DNA of 64,000 nt from CAVZCK01 sp963773735 (GCA_963773735.1 CAVZCK010000021.1:186001-250000); one strand, 5' to 3'. Shown: positions 7,650 to 16,772, numbered from the stretch's first letter. A program made the numbers and translations. The notes: generated by a model not told the origin, from the letters alone.

Positions 7650-9398
7650 CTAAATGTTTGCGCCGCTGGTCCGTTTCGCAAGACCGCTCGCCTCTACGAA
7701 TCGCGTGAAGACGCCACCGTGCCGAAGCAGTTCCTCATACGATCCGCTCTCCACGATCCGCCCGTCCTTGAAGATTAGGATCGTGTCGGCGTCCATGATC
7801 GTCGACAGCCGGTGCGCGATGATGAAGGTCGTGCGTCCCTTGCGCACCGCGTCGAACGCCCGCTTGATGCGCGCCTCGGTCTCGACATCGAGGGCGCTGG
7901 TCGCCTCGTCGAGAATGAGGATCGGCGCATCCTTGAGGATGGCGCGGGCGATGCCGATGCGCTGGCGCTCGCCGCCGGAGAGCGCCGCGCCGCGCTCGCC
8001 GATGATGAAATGATAGCCGCTGGGCTTGGCGATGATGAAATCATGCGCCTCGGCAAGCCGGGCGGCGGCTTCGACCTCCTGATCGGTCGCATCCGGGCGG
8101 CCGATACGAATGTTCTCCATGATCGAGCGGTTGAAAAGCCCGACCTCCTGAAACACGGCGGCAATCGACTGGCGCAGCGAGGCCAGGGTCACGTCGCGAA
8201 TATCGATGCCGTCGACGGAGATCCGTCCGCTATCGGGATCGCGCAGCCGCTGCAACAGCGCAAGCGCCGTCGTCTTGCCGGCGCCGGTCGGGCCGACGAG
8301 CGCGATGGTGCGTCCGGCCTCGGCCTCGAAGGTGAGATCGAACACGCCGGCATTGCCCTCACCATAGCGAAAGCTGACGGCCTCATAGGAGACGGTGCCA
8401 CGAACGTCCTTGAGCGGCTTGGCATCCGGCTTCTCGATGATGCTGCTGGCGGTGTCGAGCAGATCGAAGAAGGCCGTCAGTGTCGGCAGCTGCGAGAAAA
8501 GGCGCGAGACGTAACTGGAAATCAGGTCGAGCTTGCCGATGAGCAGGCTGGCAAAGGCGACGAAGCTGACGATCTCGCCGACGGTTACTTCGCCCCGGCT
8601 CGCCAGCAGCGCGCCGACGGCGAAGATGGCGACCATGGAGATGGTGGCGGCGGCGCGCGTGAACACGGTGAGCAGTCCCCACCAGGTCAGCACGGGATAT
8701 TGTGCGGCGAGCAGCTCCTGCATCAGCGCGCTAAGCGCGATCTGCTCGTCGCGCAGCCTGGCATAGCTCTGAACGATCGAGACGTTGCTGATCACGTCGC
8801 CGACGCGGCCGAAAACGTCCTGATGGTGGCGCTCGACCTCCGACTGGCCGGCCTGGGTGCGGCGGACGGCGACGACATTGACGATGGTGTAGAGCGTGGC
8901 AAGGGCCATGAGGATGGCGGCAAGCCGGGCGTCGATCGCTAGCGCGGTCGGGACGAGCAGCACGATGCTGATGAGCGAGGCGAGGTGCTCGCGCATGAAG
9001 CTCAGCCAGAGCGAGAACAGCGTGTCGGTGCCGGCAAGCAGGATGCGGACGATCCGGCCGGTGCCGCGCTCGGCATGAAAGCTGATCGGCAGGGTGATGG
9101 CGCGCTCGAATGCGGCGCCGAGTGTTGCGAGCCGTTGGCGGTGCGCCAGCCGGTCGGCCCAGACCGCAAGGACCACGCTGGTCAGCACGCCGACAAAGCC
9201 GAGGATGGCCCAGAGGCCGATCAGCGGGAAGGCGCGGCTGCCGCCGGCGAGCGCATCGACGACGCGGCCGAACAGGATCGGCTCGGCGAGCTGCAATATG
9301 CCCAGCGCCGCATTGGCGATGACCAGGAAGACGGTCAGCGCGAGCTCGCTGCGCAGGATGCGCAGTGCCCGTCCATAGGCCCGCAAGAGCTCGGTCAT
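7650..9398 (-). CDS. ndvA: Cyclic beta-1,2-glucan ABC exporter (NdvA/ChvA type)
   Basis: Fused permease and ATP-binding exporter half-transporter, 582 residues from ATG 9398. Six predicted membrane helices occupy roughly residues 20-300, with the NdvA-like segments LAEPILFGRVVDAL, LFSLWLSFMREHL and ISNVSIVQSYARL. The nucleotide-binding domain has Walker A GPTGAGKT, the Q-loop FQEVGLFNRS, signature LSGGERQRIGIARA, Walker B ILILDEATSALD and the H-loop AHRLS. Relatives export cyclic beta-1,2-glucan to the periplasm, needed for osmotic adaptation and host attachment in rhizobia. The open frame extends upstream to 9488, but ATG 9398 (MTELLRAY...) has an AGGACG site and matches family starts. No glucan synthase gene is nearby, so substrate is inferred from family only. 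Confidence 0.85.
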   Translation of the reverse strand: MTELLRAYGRALRILRSELALTVFLVIANAALGILQLAEPILFGRVVDALAGGSRAFPLIGLWAILGFVGVLTSVVLAVWADRLAHRQRLATLGAAFERAITLPISFHAERGTGRIVRILLAGTDTLFSLWLSFMREHLASLISIVLLVPTALAIDARLAAILMALATLYTIVNVVAVRRTQAGQSEVERHHQDVFGRVGDVISNVSIVQSYARLRDEQIALSALMQELLAAQYPVLTWWGLLTVFTRAAATISMVAIFAVGALLASRGEVTVGEIVSFVAFASLLIGKLDLISSYVSRLFSQLPTLTAFFDLLDTASSIIEKPDAKPLKDVRGTVSYEAVSFRYGEGNAGVFDLTFEAEAGRTIALVGPTGAGKTTALALLQRLRDPDSGRISVDGIDIRDVTLASLRQSIAAVFQEVGLFNRSIMENIRIGRPDATDQEVEAAARLAEAHDFIIAKPSGYHFIIGERGAALSGGERQRIGIARAILKDAPILILDEATSALDVETEARIKRAFDAVRKGRTTFIIAHRLSTIMDADTILIFKDGRIVESGSYEELLRHGGVFTRFVEASGLAKRTSGANI

Positions 9399-9551
9399 CA
9401 CTCTTCGTCCTGAAGTCTCTTTCCTGCCTCCTCGCAAGCCACCGGCTCGCAAGCGGCGCGCGATGCGGTTGGCGATGCTGCAGAACACGGGCTAGGCTAA
9501 AACTTATCTGAAGCCGATGAAAATTGCCGCAACGCTTGCCGGAAAGAGCTG

Positions 9552-10487
9552 ATGAGCTGGAACCCCGCCCTGGAGCCGCATTGCCCCACCGGATCGGAAA
9601 TCGATGCCATCGAGACCGTGATCGTGCCCCGCGCGCGCGATCTCGGCGGTTTCGAGGTGCGTCGCGCGCTGCCATCCGCCAAGCGCCAGATGGTCGGGCC
9701 GTTCATTTTCTTCGACCAGATGGGGCCGGCGGAGTTTCTCACCGATCAGGGCATCGATGTCCGCCCGCATCCCCATATCGGCCTTGCCACGGTGACCTAT
9801 CTCTATCGGGGCTCGATCCTGCACCGGGACTCACTGGGGACGAAACAGGAAATTTACCCCGGCGACGTCAATTGGATGATCGCCGGGCGTGGCATTACCC
9901 ATTCCGAGCGGACCAGCCCCGAGGTCCGCGCGCAGCCGAAATCATCTCTGTTCGGCATTCAGACCTGGGTGGCGCTGCCCGACGAGGCGGAGGACACCGG
10001 CGCCGGCTTCGAGCATCGGGCAAAGGCCGAGCTGCCTTTCATCGAAGGCGAGGGCAAGACGGTCCGGCTGATCCTCGGCACGGCCTATGGCGAGACGCCG
10101 CCGGTCAGAACCTTCTCGGAGATGTTCTATGCCGACGCCGTGCTCGATCAGGGCGCGCGGCTGCCTTTGCCGGACGATCACGAGGATCGCGGGCTTTACG
10201 TGCTGGAAGGCGAGATCGAAATTGCCGGGCAAGCCTTCGAAGCGGGCAAGATGATGGTGTTCCGCCCCGGCGATGCGATCACCATCACCGCGCTGCGGCC
10301 CTCCCGCGTGATGCTGCTCGGCGGCGAGACCTTTTCCGGCCCGCGCTATATCTGGTGGAATTTCGTCGCCTCCTCGACGGACAGGATCGAGGCGGCGAAG
10401 GAGGCTTGGCGGCGGGGCGACTGGGCGCATGGCCGCTTTCATCTGCCGCCGGGCGATGATGCCGAGTTCATCCCGCTGCCGGATTGA
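9552..10487 (+). CDS. Pirin family cupin protein
   Basis: Bicupin of the pirin family, 311 residues, cytoplasmic. The N-terminal cupin holds the metal-binding segment RPHPHIGLATVTYL near residues 74-87 and the ITHSER histidine downstream. The C-terminal pirin domain begins near residue 180 (FSEMFYADAVLDQGARLPLP). Some bacterial pirins have quercetinase activity or bind metabolic enzymes; no substrate can be assigned here. ATG 9552 has GGAAAGAG upstream. It is divergent from the glucan exporter and is followed after 35 bases by a small acetyltransferase on the same strand, likely one transcript. Confidence 0.9.
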   Translation: MSWNPALEPHCPTGSEIDAIETVIVPRARDLGGFEVRRALPSAKRQMVGPFIFFDQMGPAEFLTDQGIDVRPHPHIGLATVTYLYRGSILHRDSLGTKQEIYPGDVNWMIAGRGITHSERTSPEVRAQPKSSLFGIQTWVALPDEAEDTGAGFEHRAKAELPFIEGEGKTVRLILGTAYGETPPVRTFSEMFYADAVLDQGARLPLPDDHEDRGLYVLEGEIEIAGQAFEAGKMMVFRPGDAITITALRPSRVMLLGGETFSGPRYIWWNFVASSTDRIEAAKEAWRRGDWAHGRFHLPPGDDAEFIPLPD

Positions 10488-10522
10488 GGGCGCCGCAGAT
10501 TTCGGGGGATGGGACGACGCGC

Positions 10523-10819
10523 ATGAGCGATGCGGTGATCACGAGAGAAGAAGGCCCGGTCAAGGGCCGCTATGTGGCAAGGGTGGCGGGGATCGACGAG
10601 GTCGCCGAGCTGACCTTTACCAAGATCAATCCGCATCTGATCAGCGCCGACCACACCGGCGTGCCCGACGCGCTGCGGGGCAGGGGCCTCGGCCTGGCGC
10701 TGGCGATGCGGCTCGTCGAGGATGCGCGCGCCGCGCGGGTCAAGATCATTCCACTCTGTACTTACCTCAACGCGGAGCGCCGCAAGCATCCCGAATGGGC
10801 CGACGTGTTTCAGGGGTGA
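10523..10819 (+). CDS. Small GNAT-fold N-acetyltransferase
   Basis: A 98-residue protein of the small Gcn5-related acetyltransferase-like family (YidJ/human GTLF3B type). It shows GRYVARVAG, AELTFTKI, HTGVPDALRGRGLGLALAMRLVEDAR (the acetyl-CoA loop RGRGLG) and the C-terminal IIPLCTYLNAERRKHPEW. The conserved Cys in PLCTY is typical of this subfamily. Substrates are unknown. ATG 10523 was chosen because it gives the family start; an upstream in-frame start at 10484 would overlap the pirin stop. Probably co-transcribed with pirin. Confidence 0.8.
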   Translation: MSDAVITREEGPVKGRYVARVAGIDEVAELTFTKINPHLISADHTGVPDALRGRGLGLALAMRLVEDARAARVKIIPLCTYLNAERRKHPEWADVFQG

Positions 10820-10874
10820 AGGCGCGATGGGCGAGGCCGGCCGTTCCGCCCGAGACCATCGATCGCGCGGCGGT

Positions 10875-11927
10875 CTAAATCGCGGCAATGTCCGATAATA
10901 GGTCGATGAACGCCTCGCAGGCGCTGATCGCGGCCGCCTCGCGCATGGTGTGATAGCCGGTCGTCGGAATTTGCAGGGTCGTGCCGTCGACGAGCCCGTT
11001 CGATACCGCGATGATACGGCCCATCTCGGTGCTGCCCAAGGAGCGAGGCTTCAGCCCGTCCGCGACGAGGCGCTCATTCTGCCGGGCGATATAGTCGTCC
11101 TTATAGCTGAAGCCGATATGGCGCGCGCCGCAGAGCGCTTCAAGCGCTGCCGTCAGCGGTCCGTTGAAGGCCGCATTCGCATCGCGCCGCCGCAGCACGA
11201 CCTGTTGCGCCGCCGCTTCCTCGCGGCTCGGATAGGGGCTGGTATCGAGCACGATGAGCTGGTTGGCCGCGCCGCCGAAGCGCCGGAACCATTCGAGCAG
11301 ATAGCGCCAGCTTCGCCCCGCCTCTTCCTGCGCGGTGAAGAACGCCGTGCCCCGAAAGCCGAGCTCGAACAGATAGACCAGCACGGCGGCGGTCAGCACA
11401 TTGTCGAGCTGTCCGACAAAATGGCCGTCCTCGATATGCAGGCTGTCGCGGAAGGCGACCGGCGTCCCGGCGACCAGATGCTCAAGCCCCTCCACCTCGA
11501 AAATGAGATTGTGCCGGTGCTCGCAGATCGCGGCGCGGCTGATCGTGCCGGCGCCGCGATAGGCGCCTGACCAAGGTTCATAGGCATAGACTGGGACACC
11601 GGCGAAACGGTCAGCGATCGTCAGCATCAGCTCTTCGGAAACCGAATTGCCGAGAAGGTCGGAGCGGCTGCCGGCGACGAAGGCGGCATATTGGAATTCG
11701 TTCGGCCCGGTGCAGATCAGCCCATGGCGGTCGATATGCGCGGAAAACATGACCGTTTCCGGTGCCTGGCCGCGCGCGACGAGCAGGCCCTCATACCAGG
11801 TTACCTCGGCGCCGCGCTCCTCGAGCTCGCGCTGAAGCACGCGGAAAAAGGAGTGCTCCGCGCCGACAACGCTGGGGTTGCGGATGAGCAGCTTCAGAAG
11901 ATCGACGAGCGGCGCGTGGCTGGACAA
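10875..11927 (-). CDS. M42/M20-like zinc aminopeptidase family protein
   Basis: Predicted cytoplasmic dinuclear-zinc peptidase of about 350 residues. Candidate metal ligands appear in family order: His in SAHIDRHG, bridging Asp in GQLDN, Glu pair in AQEEAG, Asp in LDTSP, and C-terminal His in TTGYHTM. The catalytic base is the first Glu of QEEAG. An insertion (AFVAGSRSDLL...) between the first ligands matches the dimerisation domain of tetrahedral aminopeptidases. The reading frame begins at TTG 11927; no ATG gives a better start, and AAGGA lies 13 bases upstream. The end overlaps nothing and converges with the acetyltransferase. Confidence 0.75.
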   Translation of the reverse strand: MSSHAPLVDLLKLLIRNPSVVGAEHSFFRVLQRELEERGAEVTWYEGLLVARGQAPETVMFSAHIDRHGLICTGPNEFQYAAFVAGSRSDLLGNSVSEELMLTIADRFAGVPVYAYEPWSGAYRGAGTISRAAICEHRHNLIFEVEGLEHLVAGTPVAFRDSLHIEDGHFVGQLDNVLTAAVLVYLFELGFRGTAFFTAQEEAGRSWRYLLEWFRRFGGAANQLIVLDTSPYPSREEAAAQQVVLRRRDANAAFNGPLTAALEALCGARHIGFSYKDDYIARQNERLVADGLKPRSLGSTEMGRIIAVSNGLVDGTTLQIPTTGYHTMREAAAISACEAFIDLLSDIAAI

Positions 11928-12150
11928 GGGGCGCGGTGTTCCTTCGGCAGACGGTCGGTCACGCCATTCTTGCGGTAGTTGCGCGCCTTATTGCAATGCA
12001 GCATCATCAAAGCTGTGCGCGAAGCTGCAATCATGGCGTGCTGCGCTTGCCCTCCTAACGTGCTGACATATAGGTATAATCCCTTAGTCGCTCATGAGTA
12101 ATGCGTATCCGTGCCACGCGCCCTCGGCGCCCTTCAGGAGACGCAGACCC

Positions 12151-12508
12151 ATGAACGCTCTTCGCTTCGCCCTCTATGCCATCGCGGCCTTGATCGTCGT
12201 CGATGGCGACACCGTCAAAGCGCCCTACGGCGTCACCTACCGTCTTCTCGGCTTTGATGCGCCGGAAACGCACTTCGCCAAATGCGACGCCGAGCTTGAG
12301 CTTGGCCTCGCCGCGAAACAGCGGCTTGAGGAGCTGGTGGCAACGAGCGAGGTCAAGGTCATCGAGAGCGGCAAGCTCGACAAATATGGCCGCAGCCTCG
12401 CGCACGCTGACCGCCAATGGCCGCGATGTCGGGGACATCCTGATCGGAGAAGGGCTGGCGCGGCCCTATCACGGCGAGCGGCGCAAGAGCTGGTGCAGGG
12501 CGGAATAA
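12151..12508 (+). CDS. Staphylococcal-nuclease-like (thermonuclease) protein, frameshifted
   Basis: The SNase fold is recognised from VVDGDTVK, YRLLGFDAPET (the calcium Asp, Arg and Glu positions) and LDKYGR (second catalytic Arg). After LDKYGRS the first frame fails and the next frame continues RTLTANGRDVGDILIGEGLA, then RPYHGERRKSW to TAA at 12506-12508, so one extra base lies near 12,395-12,410. Predicted product about 118 residues. The N-terminal MNALRFALYAIAAL looks like the start of a signal peptide but runs straight into the catalytic domain with no cleavage region, unlike most secreted relatives. An AGGAG site lies 10 bases before ATG 12151. A strong terminator hairpin follows. Confidence 0.72.
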
Positions 12509-12555
12509 GGGAAAGGTTGGTCGAATCGCCGGCCGGATTTTGTCCCAATAGCAGA

Positions 12556-12589
12556 GCGGCGCCCCCGGCCGGCCGGGTGCCGCAGTTTT
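12556..12589 (+). terminator. Rho-independent terminator after the nuclease gene
   Basis: A GC-rich hairpin with arms GCGGC...GCCGC enclosing CCCCCGGCC/GGCCGGG is followed directly by AGTTTTA. It lies 48 bases past the nuclease stop on the same strand. Confidence 0.65.
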
Positions 12590-12596
12590 AAACGCG

Positions 12597-12833
12597 TCAG
12601 GCGAGAGCCTTGGCGGCTTCTATCAGAAGGCGCTTCGGGATGACGACCGCGATTTCGCCTTCGCCCGTGTGCTTCCGTACCGATTCGCTGTTAAGCACTG
12701 TCACATCGAGCTTGCCGACAATCACCAGATCCTCGGGGCTGTCGCCTTCCATCACGGTCGGGCAGCCGCGGCCGCGACCCCCGCACACTTTCGCGATGAC
12801 CTGAAAGCTGTTGTCCTCGTTCGTTCCCCGCAT
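12597..12833 (-). CDS. Small conserved-looking hypothetical protein
   Basis: A 78-residue soluble protein starting at ATG 12833 with a textbook GGAGG site five bases upstream. It carries the Gly-rich CGGRGRGCPTV near 17-27 and ends AVVIPKRLLIEAAKALA. The codon choice is coding-like (third positions mostly G/C) and the frame is intact. I do not recognise the family. The single Cys pair (CGGRGRGC) might bind a metal, but that is a guess. Confidence 0.6.
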   Translation of the reverse strand: MRGTNEDNSFQVIAKVCGGRGRGCPTVMEGDSPEDLVIVGKLDVTVLNSESVRKHTGEGEIAVVIPKRLLIEAAKALA

Positions 12834-12990
12834 CTCGGCCTCCTATAACTCTGCCTCCAACTTAATTTTACCACAATTTGGGCTGGGATGAAGCGATTAT
12901 GCGGCAAGAGCTTGTCGGGCTGTGAATTGTCTCGGCTTGTGCGGTTGTTGAAGGCAGGCCGGATTGCCGCGCCCGCACGAGCCGAACCGG

Positions 12991-13191
12991 TCAGCCGATC
13001 TGGACCCAGCGTACGATCACAGCCGCCGGAATGAACCAGATCACGACCGTGACGAAGTAAAATAGGATGTGCCAGGGCGTGGCCAGGTCCGGCAGACGCG
13101 CGATCGCGACGGAGATCGCGAAGGCGTAATAAGCAAGCGAGAAGACGATAAGCGCGACGCTGCCGATCAGTTTTCTGAGACGCACATTCAT
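12991..13191 (-). CDS. DUF2842 family membrane protein
   Basis: A 66-residue protein from ATG 13191: MNVRLRKLIGSVALIVFSLA, then YYAFAISVAIARLP, and a second membrane span FYFVTVVIWFIPAAVIVRWV. Two helices and the RxRKLIG start and IRWMQ-like end are the hallmarks of alphaproteobacterial DUF2842 proteins (inner membrane, function unknown). It is divergently placed 120 bases from heme A synthase, a neighbourhood often seen for this family. Confidence 0.85.
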   Translation of the reverse strand: MNVRLRKLIGSVALIVFSLAYYAFAISVAIARLPDLATPWHILFYFVTVVIWFIPAAVIVRWVQIG

Positions 13192-13311
13192 GGCGCAAGC
13201 TTTAGCCGGAATGGCCGCGTCAGCCAAGCGGGCGATTGCGCGGCGCGGCATTCGCGCCCATTGCCTGGCGGGCGGATCGGCGCTAGCTCTAGCGCAAGAA
13301 CGAGGCCAGAT

Positions 13312-14382
13312 ATGTCATCGATGGTCGACAGCTCCATCCCCATGCGGTCAGGCGCGCATCCGAGCCGGGCGAGCCTTACCGGCATTCGTCTTTGGCTTTT
13401 CTCGGTGGCGGCCCTGGTCTTTGCGATGGTGCTTGTCGGCGGTGCCACGCGGCTCACCGGGTCCGGTCTCTCGATCACCGAATGGCAGCCGATCCTCGGT
13501 GCCATCCCTCCAATGAGCGCCGCCGATTGGCAGGACGCATTCGAGAAATACAAGCAGATCCCGGAATATCAATTCATCAACAAGGGAATGAGCCTTGAGG
13601 CCTTCAAGGCGATCTATTGGTGGGAGTGGTCTCACCGCTTGCTTGGCCGGTTTATTGGCGTGGCCTTTTTTGTGCCGTTCCTGATCTTCTGGCTTCGCGG
13701 CGCGATCCCGCCGCGGCTCTTCCCGAGGCTGATCGGCATCTTCCTGCTCGGCGGTGCGCAGGGAGCGCTCGGCTGGTATATGGTGCAAAGCGGGCTTGCG
13801 GACCGCACGGATGTCAGCCAATACCGCCTCGCCGCCCATCTCGGCATGGCGGTGCTGATTTACGGCGCAGTCCTCTGGGTGGCTTACGGCGCCGGTGAGC
13901 GGACCGAACTGGCATCGCCCCTGCCAGCGGTCTTAAAGGTGACCGCCGGCGCTCTTGCATGCCTTGTCTTCCTGCAGATCGTGCTTGGCGGCTTTGTCGC
14001 CGGCACGGATGCCGGGCTCTCGCATAACACCTGGCCGCTGATGGACGGCGCGATCATCCCCGACGGCCTCGGCGTGATGCAGCCCTGGTATCTGAACCCC
14101 TTCGAAAATGTGCTGACGGTTCAATTCGATCACCGCATGGCCGCCTACGCCATTGCGCTCGTTGCGGCTGCGCATCTCTTGCTGAGCTGGCGCTATGGTC
14201 ATGGTGCGGCGAAAGCTTTGGCGGCTGCGGCTTTCGCGGCGGTCCTGGCGCAGATCACGCTTGGCATTTTCGCTCTTTTGACTCAGTTGCAGTTCGGCCT
14301 GGCCCTGGCGCATCAGGCCGGCGCGATTCTCCTCTTTGCGCTCGTCCTTTATCAGCTTCATATTCTGACGCGGCGCGCCTAA
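13312..14382 (+). CDS. ctaA: Heme A synthase (COX15/CtaA)
   Basis: Oxidises the C8 methyl of heme O to the formyl of heme A, needed for aa3-type cytochrome oxidases; inner membrane. 356 residues from ATG 13312 with eight predicted helices. Conserved heme-ligand and catalytic sites are all visible: TEWQPI (catalytic Glu loop), WEWSHRLLGR, YRLAAHLG, QFDHRMAAY and ALAHQAG, which supply the four His in the expected helices. The TGSGLSITEWQPILG and GLSHNTWPLMDG loops are typical of the alphaproteobacterial COX15 type. The frame is open further upstream, but GAGG sits just ahead of 13312. It converges with livF, their stop codons overlapping. Confidence 0.95.
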   Translation: MSSMVDSSIPMRSGAHPSRASLTGIRLWLFSVAALVFAMVLVGGATRLTGSGLSITEWQPILGAIPPMSAADWQDAFEKYKQIPEYQFINKGMSLEAFKAIYWWEWSHRLLGRFIGVAFFVPFLIFWLRGAIPPRLFPRLIGIFLLGGAQGALGWYMVQSGLADRTDVSQYRLAAHLGMAVLIYGAVLWVAYGAGERTELASPLPAVLKVTAGALACLVFLQIVLGGFVAGTDAGLSHNTWPLMDGAIIPDGLGVMQPWYLNPFENVLTVQFDHRMAAYAIALVAAAHLLLSWRYGHGAAKALAAAAFAAVLAQITLGIFALLTQLQFGLALAHQAGAILLFALVLYQLHILTRRA

Positions 14383-15215
14383 AGCCACCGCTTGCGCCGC
14401 CGGAAGCTTTTCAGGTTTTTGAAGCTGCGGCGCTCGCCGCCGCTGCCGCCGAGATAGAATTCCTTCACATCCTCGTTTTCGGCAAGTTCGCTAGCGGTGC
14501 CGTCGAGGACGACCTTGCCCTGTTCCATGACATAGCCATGGCTCGCCACCTGCAGCGCGGCGCGGGCGTTCTGCTCGACAAGCAGGATGGTGACGCCGAG
14601 ATCGCGATTGATCCGGGCGATGATGCCGAACACTTCCTTGACGAGCATCGGCGACAGGCCCATGGAGGGCTCGTCCATCAGAATCAGCTTTGGCCGCGCC
14701 ATCAGCGCTCGCCCGATCGCCAGCATCTGCTGCTCGCCGCCGGAGAGATAGCCGGCAAGGCCAGTGCGCTCCCTGAGGCGCGGAAAATAGCCGAGCACCA
14801 GCTCCAGATCATCGGCGATGCCGCGATCCTTGCGGGTGAAGGCCCCCAGGCGCAGATTTTCGAGCGCCGTCATATCGGCGATGATGCGGCGTCCCTCCAT
14901 GACCTGGAAGATGCCGCGGCGGACGATCTTGTCGGGGTCTGTGCCGTCGATCCGCTCGCCGCCGAAAAGGATCTCGCCGCGGGTCACCTTGCCGTTCTCG
15001 GTTCTGAGGAGACCGGAAACGGCCTTCAGCGTCGTCGATTTGCCGGCGCCGTTCGCACCGAGCAGGGCGACGATCGCCCCGGCTGGCACGGAAAAGCTGA
15101 GGCCACGCAGAACGAGGATCACCTCGTCATAGACGACCTCGATATTGCGCACGTCCAGCAAGGCATGCGCGGCTTTGTCTTTCTCGGGCGCGGAAGGCGC
15201 GGCCTGAAGCTGCAT
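14379..15215 (-). CDS. livF: Branched-chain-type ABC uptake, ATP-binding subunit LivF
   Basis: Second ATPase of a hydrophobic-amino-acid-uptake (HAAT) type importer, 278 residues. Walker A GANGAGKST, Q-loop FQVMEGRRIIADMTALENL (typical LivF), signature YLSGGEQQMLAIGRA, Walker B LILMDEPSMGLSP and H-loop VEQNARAAL are all present. A basic C-terminal tail (SFKNLKSFRRRKRW) is longer than in E. coli LivF (237 residues). It is the last gene of the minus-strand cluster and lies about 180 bases past livK, with a palindromic repeat between them. Confidence 0.92.
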   Translation of the reverse strand: MQLQAAPSAPEKDKAAHALLDVRNIEVVYDEVILVLRGLSFSVPAGAIVALLGANGAGKSTTLKAVSGLLRTENGKVTRGEILFGGERIDGTDPDKIVRRGIFQVMEGRRIIADMTALENLRLGAFTRKDRGIADDLELVLGYFPRLRERTGLAGYLSGGEQQMLAIGRALMARPKLILMDEPSMGLSPMLVKEVFGIIARINRDLGVTILLVEQNARAALQVASHGYVMEQGKVVLDGTASELAENEDVKEFYLGGSGGERRSFKNLKSFRRRKRWL

Positions 15216-15245
15216 TGTAGCGTCTTCTAAAGGTTGGTGCGTTTA

Positions 15246-15377
15246 GCCCCACCCTCACCCGGCGCTTCGCGCCGCCCTCTCCCGTCAAAGGAGAGGGCGT
15301 ACTCGCGGCAATCTCGGCATTTTGCCCTCTCCCCAAGGGGAGAGGGCTCCCGCCGGAGGCGGGTGGGTGAGGGGTAC
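15246..15377. repeat. Double palindromic intergenic repeat (CCCTCTCCCC type)
   Basis: Two adjacent inverted repeats between livK and livF: one around CCCTCTCCCGTCAAAGGAGAGGG, the other CCCTCTCCCCAAGGGGAGAGGGC, flanked by CCCTCACCC...GGGTGAGGGG outer arms and an inner CGGCGC/GCGCCG hairpin. It resembles REP-like extragenic palindromes common in Hyphomicrobiales. A partial copy is at 56,055-56,100. Confidence 0.75.
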
Positions 15378-15398
15378 AGGCGCCGCGACCTTGTTAGC

Positions 15399-16673
15399 TT
15401 ACCAGCCGAGCGTATCCGGCTTGCGCTCAAGCTTGACGGTCTTGACCTTTTCGATCTTGATGACGCCGTTCTTGACCAGGTCGGCGACGGGCGCATCGGT
15501 CGCGCCGCTGACCTTCATCCGGTAGAGGTTGACATCCATCAGTCCGCGATGATCATCCGCCGTCCAGGTCGAGGGCAGGCAGACGCCTTCCATGCCGGCC
15601 GGCACCCAGTCCTTCTTCTGATACATGCCCTTCTGGACGTTCGGACCGTTGACGCCGCCATTCTTGGCGGCCCAGTTCATAGCCTCGACCATGTACATCG
15701 CCGAGCAGACGCCAGCGAGATAATGCACGGGCCGGTAGGTGTTCGCGTCGCCCGAGATTGCCGAGATCTGCTTCAGCGTCGCCATGCCCGGCGCCTCGCC
15801 ATTCCAGACGATGCCGGTGCGAACGGGAAACACGACCCCATCGGCCGCTTCGCCGGCGGCCTTGGCCGCGTTCTCGTCCATGCCCCAGACATTGCCGAGG
15901 AACTGCACTTTGACGCCGGCCGCCTTGCACGCCTTGATGACCGAAATGTTCGAGCCGGCGGTATTGGCGAGATAGGCGTAGTTGGCGCCGCCGTCCTTGA
16001 TGGTCAGGCATTGGGCGGTGTAATCACCAGGCGTCATCGCAAACTGCACCGGCGGCAGCACGTCGAAGCCGAGCTCCTTGGCCATCGCCTCGCCCGCTTC
16101 CTTTGGCGAATTCGGATAAGGGTGATTGGCGCCCATATGCACGAATTTCGGCTTGCCGGAGCCGCCTTTGGCTTTCCAGTCCTCGGCCGCCCAGGTCAGG
16201 AGAGCGCGAACGGCGTCGGAATAGCTCGGACCGTAGAAGAAATTGTAGGGCGCGGGTTTTGCCTTGCCGCTCTTGCCGGTCGGGTCGGTGAGCGCTGCCG
16301 AGTAGGATGCGGAGTAATAGGGGATCTGATCCTTGGTGACGAAGGCGATCAGGGCCTCGGTATCGGCCGTGCCCCAGCCCTGGATCGCGGCGACCTTCGA
16401 GGAGCCTTCCGACCATTTTTTATATTGCGCGACAGCCTGCGGCACCTTGTAGCCGTAATCGACCGTGTCGACCGCGAGCTTGTTGCCGCTGACGCCGCCC
16501 TTCGCATTCACATAGGCCAGCGCGTCAGCCACGCCCTGCGCATAAGGCACGCCGACGTCGGACGTCGGCCCGCTCTTATCGGCGAGATGGCCAACGGCAA
16601 TGTCCTCGGCGAACGCCGCCGTTCCCGCCATGGCGGCGGCGGCCGTGACTCCGAGCAAAACTGAGAGCCTCAT
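15399..16673 (-). CDS. livK: Branched-chain-type ABC uptake, periplasmic binding protein
   Basis: Periplasmic ligand-binding protein (type I periplasmic fold), 424 residues. The signal peptide is residues 1-22 (MRLSVLLGVTAAAAMAGTAAFA). The mature start EDIAVGHLADKSGPTSDVG and DTVDYGYKVPQAVAQYKKW are typical of the larger binding proteins in operons with an acyl-CoA synthetase, rather than of Leu/Ile/Val-specific LivK. The SHxYKxP-like ligand site cannot be assigned an amino-acid specificity. A perfect AGGAGG site precedes ATG 16673. The ligand is probably a hydrophobic acid, inferred from the adjacent ligase. Confidence 0.92.
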   Translation of the reverse strand: MRLSVLLGVTAAAAMAGTAAFAEDIAVGHLADKSGPTSDVGVPYAQGVADALAYVNAKGGVSGNKLAVDTVDYGYKVPQAVAQYKKWSEGSSKVAAIQGWGTADTEALIAFVTKDQIPYYSASYSAALTDPTGKSGKAKPAPYNFFYGPSYSDAVRALLTWAAEDWKAKGGSGKPKFVHMGANHPYPNSPKEAGEAMAKELGFDVLPPVQFAMTPGDYTAQCLTIKDGGANYAYLANTAGSNISVIKACKAAGVKVQFLGNVWGMDENAAKAAGEAADGVVFPVRTGIVWNGEAPGMATLKQISAISGDANTYRPVHYLAGVCSAMYMVEAMNWAAKNGGVNGPNVQKGMYQKKDWVPAGMEGVCLPSTWTADDHRGLMDVNLYRMKVSGATDAPVADLVKNGVIKIEKVKTVKLERKPDTLGW

Positions 16674-16772
16674 CGAGGTCCTCCTAAATCGTTCTTATGG
16701 TCCCACCACTAAAGCAAAATGCGATGGCTTGCTCAATGCGATTAATGGATAGGGTTTGCCGCAAGCGCGCGG

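Noticed and set aside
7812..9413. Several 90-370-codon open frames on the plus strand opposite the glucan exporter
   Set aside because: Shadow frames of a well-conserved ABC transporter; composition follows codon-position bias of the real gene.
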